Source: Aurantimonas sp036252795 (GTDB lineage: Bacteria > Pseudomonadota > Alphaproteobacteria > Rhizobiales > Rhizobiaceae). Taken from it: a stretch of DNA of 16,915 nucleotides. Below are positions 14,058-16,915 of the stretch, one piece after another. Below the pieces are notes generated by a model, which worked only from the letters and a program-made list of their open reading frames with translations, searched no databases and had not been told where the DNA came from. Position 1 is the stretch's first letter. Each line of letters begins with the position of its first letter. Both the position numbers and the translations under genes were made by a program. Location of the stretch: positions 1-16,915 of the forward strand of contig DASYHY010000109.1 of assembly GCA_036252795.1 (NCBI GenBank), in the 5' to 3' direction.

Positions 14058-15922
14058 GTCGGCGCCGCCGTCTGGTCGGGCCGGCGGCGCAGCCGGTCCG
14101 CCAACTGGCGGGCCCCGCCGGCGAGGCCCCTCGGCGCGAACATGCAGACGGCGAGGATGATCGCGCCGAAGATCGAGCGCCAGTAGTCGAGCCGGCTCAC
14201 CCAGTCCTCGACCCCTGTGAAGACGAGCGCGCCGACGATGGGTCCCGACAGCGACTGCACGCCGCCGATCAGCACCATCAGCAGCGCATCGACCGAGCGG
14301 GCGACCGACATCTCGTTGGGAAAGATGCTCCCCTTGGAGAACACGAAGATCGCGCCGGCCAGCGCCGCGAAGATCCCGGCGAGGACGAAGCCGCCAAGCT
14401 GCCAGCGCCGGACCTCGATGCCCAGCGCCTCGGCGCGCAGCGGCGCGTCGCGGCAGGCTCGCAGCAGGTTGCCGAAGGGCGAATGGGCGATCCGGCGGAG
14501 CAGCCAGAGCCCGCCTGCCACCAGCGCCAGGGTCAGGAGGAAATAGGCCGGCCGCGAGGCGAAGGCGGCATCGGGCCAGACGCCGAGAATGCCGTCGTCG
14601 CCGCCCGTCACCCCCTGCCACTGGATCGCCGTGGACCAGAGGATCTGCGCGCCGGCAAGCGTCAGCATGGCGAGATAGACGCCCGAGAGGCGCACGCAGA
14701 ACCAGCCGAGGAGAAGCGCGCCGCAGCCGCCCACGACGACACCGAGCGCCATCGCCGGCAGCATCGGCAGGCCGAGCGTCATCGCCGCCAGAGCCGCGCC
14801 ATAGGCACCGAGGCCGAAATAGGCGGCGTGGCCGAACGAAATCAGCCCGCCGACGCCCATCAGCAGCTGCAGGCTGGCGGCGAACAGCGCCGCGACGAGG
14901 ATGTCCGTCGCCAGTACGAGTGCGAAGCCCGATGTGATCAACGGGAGGAGGGCGAGAAGCGCGGCGCCGCCGGCCAGGATAGCCGCGTGGACGCGGCCCG
15001 GCAGCCGCAGCGTCGCGCCGCGCTCGGACGCGGCCGGCGCGGCCAGCGCCTGGCTGCCGAACAGGCCGACGGGCCGGATGACCAGCACCGCCGCCATCAC
15101 CAGGAACGGCAGCACCATCGCCAGCGTCGGGAAGAACAGGACCCCGAAGGCATTGGCGACGCCGATCAGCACAGCGGCCGCATAGGCACCGCCGATGCTG
15201 CCGAGCCCGCCGACGACCACCACGACGAAAGCTTCGACGACGACGTCGAGATCCATGGCAAGGCTGACCGTCTCGCGCGGGGTCTGCAATCCGCCGGCGA
15301 GCCCGGCAAGGAACGCGCCGAGCATGAAGACGCTGGTGAACAGCCGGGCCTCGTCGACGCCCAGCGCCCCCGCCATCTCGCGATCCTCCGTGGCGGCGCG
15401 CACGAGGATGCCCCAGCGCGTCCGGTTGAGGGCGAGCCAGACGAGGCCGAGGACGATGGGTCCGGCGGCGATCAGCACCAGATCGTATTCCGGCACCGGC
15501 TCGCCGAGGATGCGCACCGCGCCGCCCAGCCCCGGCGCCCGCGGCGCCAGGAGATCGGTCGGCCCCCAGATGGCGAGCGCGGCATCCTGGACGATGAGCA
15601 GGACGCCGAAGGTCGCGACCAGCTGGTAGAGCTCGGTCGAGGCGTAGAGCCGGCGCAGGATGACGATCTCGACCAGCCCGCCGATCAGCGCCACCACGGT
15701 CGCGGCGATTAGCACGCCGCCCCAGAAGCCGAAATGACCCGCCGGGAAGAAGGTCACCGCCGAATAGGCGACATAGGCGCCGAGCATGAAGAACGAGCCG
15801 TGCGCGAAATTGACGATCCGCGTCACGCCGAAGATCAGCGACAGGCCGACCGCGACGAGGAACAGCGCCGCGGCGTCGGCCAGCCCCGCGAGCAGCTGGG
15901 CGAGGAAGAAGCCGACCGTCAT
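14054..15922 (-). CDS. Fused LivH-LivM type ABC transporter permease
   Basis: One 622-residue polypeptide holding both permease halves of a HAAT importer. Residues 1-288 match LivH: 'LADAAALFLVAVGLSLIFGV', 'RIVNFAHGSFFMLGAYVAY', the ATPase-contact loop 'ATEDREMAGALGVD' (177-190), and 'VVVVGGLGSIGGAYAAAVLIG'. After a hydrophilic Ala/Arg-rich linker (about 290-312), residues 313-622 match LivM: 'GVGGLISFGHAAYFGLGAYG' (356-375), 'LSGVYLAMLTLAGAQI', the contact loop 'CRDAPLRAEALGIEVRR', and 'VLIGGVQSLSGPIVGALVF'. Separate livH and livM genes are the usual arrangement, though fused forms are known. It starts 42 nt after the binding-protein gene and overlaps livG by 4 bp. ATG 15922 gives the LivH-like N-terminus; its ribosome binding site is weak. 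Confidence 0.93.
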   Translation of the reverse strand: MTVGFFLAQLLAGLADAAALFLVAVGLSLIFGVTRIVNFAHGSFFMLGAYVAYSAVTFFPAGHFGFWGGVLIAATVVALIGGLVEIVILRRLYASTELYQLVATFGVLLIVQDAALAIWGPTDLLAPRAPGLGGAVRILGEPVPEYDLVLIAAGPIVLGLVWLALNRTRWGILVRAATEDREMAGALGVDEARLFTSVFMLGAFLAGLAGGLQTPRETVSLAMDLDVVVEAFVVVVVGGLGSIGGAYAAAVLIGVANAFGVLFFPTLAMVLPFLVMAAVLVIRPVGLFGSQALAAPAASERGATLRLPGRVHAAILAGGAALLALLPLITSGFALVLATDILVAALFAASLQLLMGVGGLISFGHAAYFGLGAYGAALAAMTLGLPMLPAMALGVVVGGCGALLLGWFCVRLSGVYLAMLTLAGAQILWSTAIQWQGVTGGDDGILGVWPDAAFASRPAYFLLTLALVAGGLWLLRRIAHSPFGNLLRACRDAPLRAEALGIEVRRWQLGGFVLAGIFAALAGAIFVFSKGSIFPNEMSVARSVDALLMVLIGGVQSLSGPIVGALVFTGVEDWVSRLDYWRSIFGAIILAVCMFAPRGLAGGARQLADRLRRRPDQTAAPT

Positions 15923-15964
15923 GCCGTCATCGCTGCTTCTGCCGGGCGAAGCCGGGCCGGTGGA

Positions 15965-16915
15965 TCATTCCGCCGGCCGCAGCGCCCTTGCCGCCTCGTC
16001 CGTCGGCAGATAGTCGGCGCCGTCGGCATAGCGCCAGTCGACCATGACGCCCTTGCCGTCCTCGACCGCGGTGCGCCCGACCCAGGCGCCCATTGTCGAC
16101 TGGTGGTCGGAGGCGCGGTAGCGGAACGTGCCCGAGGGAGCATCGACGATCTCGAGGTCCTCGAAGGCCTCCACCAGGGCGTCGGCATCCGTCGAACCCG
16201 CCTTGCGCAGCGCCGCGGCCAGCGACAGCATCGAGTTGTAGCCGACCAGCGAGCCCGCATAGGGATGCTCGCCGTAGGCCGTCTCGTAGGCATCGACGAA
16301 GGCCTGATGCTCGGGCGTGTCGATCGCGTACCAGGGATAGCCGGTGACGATCCAGCCTTCCGGCGCCTCCGCGCCCAGCGGCTCGAGATATTCCGGTTCG
16401 CCGGAAAGGAGGCTCACCACGTCGCGGCCCTCGAACAGGCCGCGGATCTCGCCTTCGCGCACGAACTTCGCGAGGTCCGGCCCGAAGGTGACGTTGAAGA
16501 TCGCGTCGGGCTTCATCGCCTCCAGCGCCCGCACGGTCGGGCCCGCGTCGATCTTGCCCTGCGGGGGCCACTGCTCCCCGACGAACTCGACATCCGGCTT
16601 GCGCTTCGACAGCTCGGCCTTGAAGGCGGCGACGGCGTCGGTGCCGTAAGCGTAGCTCGGCGCGACGATCGCCCAGCGCGTGGCGTCGAGCTTGGCCGCT
16701 TCCTCCGCCAGCATCGCCGACTGCATGGCCGTGGAGGGGCGCAGGCGGAACGTATAGCGGTTGCCGCTCGACCAGACGATGGCGTCCGCCAGCGGCTCGG
16801 TCGCCAGATACGGCACCTGCCGCTGTTTGGCGAAGTCGGTGAGCGCCAGCCCGACATTGGAAAAGAAGCCGCCCCAGATCACCGCGACGCGGTCGGAGGT
16901 GACGAACTCCTCCGC
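15965..16915 (-). CDS. Periplasmic substrate-binding protein of the HAAT ABC importer, N-terminus missing (cut by window edge)
   Basis: The last 316 residues of a LivJ/LivK-like type I periplasmic binding protein; the signal peptide and first lobe start lie outside the window. The frame runs through the edge, reading 'AEEFVTSDRVAVIWGGFFSN', like the 'LI..DKV.AI.G...S' region of this family. 'VPYLATEPLADAI', 'RWAIVAPSYAYGTDAVAAFK', 'MKPDAIFNVTFGPDLAKFVRE' and the closing 'YNSMLSLAAALRKAGSTDADALVEAFE' are further family landmarks. The ligand is probably an amino acid or related polar molecule, but several family members bind urea, amides or aromatic compounds and the sequence does not decide. 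It heads the operon with the fused permease 42 nt downstream. Confidence 0.9.
   Translation of the reverse strand, partial: AEEFVTSDRVAVIWGGFFSNVGLALTDFAKQRQVPYLATEPLADAIVWSSGNRYTFRLRPSTAMQSAMLAEEAAKLDATRWAIVAPSYAYGTDAVAAFKAELSKRKPDVEFVGEQWPPQGKIDAGPTVRALEAMKPDAIFNVTFGPDLAKFVREGEIRGLFEGRDVVSLLSGEPEYLEPLGAEAPEGWIVTGYPWYAIDTPEHQAFVDAYETAYGEHPYAGSLVGYNSMLSLAAALRKAGSTDADALVEAFEDLEIVDAPSGTFRYRASDHQSTMGAWVGRTAVEDGKGVMVDWRYADGADYLPTDEAARALRPAE

Noticed and set aside
1..16915. tRNA, rRNA, CRISPR arrays, insertion sequences or prophage genes
   Set aside because: None seen by eye: no CCA-ended cloverleaf-like stretches, no regularly spaced repeats, and no transposase or integrase motifs in any convincing frame.

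Overview
This window looks like chromosome from a GC-rich, halotolerant alphaproteobacterium, probably a Hyphomicrobiales/Rhizobiales-type marine or soil organism. That is inference from several things: the very high GC with strong third-position bias, the ectoine (ectAB) genes next to a MarR-type EctR regulator, Brucella Bep-like RND pump genes, an FPR-type ferredoxin-NADP+ reductase, and a sequence fitting the alphaproteobacterial EcfG stress promoter (GGAAC-N16-CGTT). No species can be named from the sequence alone. I saw no rRNA, tRNA, CRISPR array, insertion sequence or integrase.

Layout. (1) Positions 1-1476 hold the osmoadaptation locus: the 5' end of ectB and all of ectA on the minus strand, with an ectR-like MarR gene diverging from them. 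The spacer holds an 18-bp pseudopalindrome overlapping the ectA promoter and a perfect 16-bp palindrome near ectR. (2) Positions 1617-6963 hold an RND multidrug efflux locus: the membrane fusion protein and inner-membrane pump overlap by 4 bp, and a TetR/AcrR-type repressor diverges from them across a palindrome-rich operator. No outer-membrane TolC partner is in the window. (3) Positions 7141-7965 encode an FPR-type flavoprotein. (4) Positions 8066-8741 hold a compact two-gene cassette of unrecognised function (a small basic protein and a protein with one C-terminal membrane helix), lower in GC than its surroundings. (5) Positions 8773-9915 encode a CaiB/BaiF (family III) CoA-transferase that converges on (6) a phospholipase D/cardiolipin-synthase-like gene. 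The latter diverges from an endonuclease/exonuclease/phosphatase (EEP) family gene. (7) Positions 12584-16915 hold a branched-chain-amino-acid-type (HAAT) ABC importer in the order binding protein, fused LivH-LivM permease, LivG, LivF, on the minus strand; the binding protein is cut by the window edge.

How the parts work together. The ect genes make the compatible solute ectoine under salt stress, with the MarR protein as the likely repressor. The TetR/RND unit is a self-contained inducible pump that would borrow a TolC-like channel from elsewhere. The HAAT operon imports an amino acid or related small polar solute. The PLD/EEP pair shares a promoter region and may act on membrane lipids or in general stress. 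The most likely source of something undescribed is the two-gene cassette at 8066-8741.
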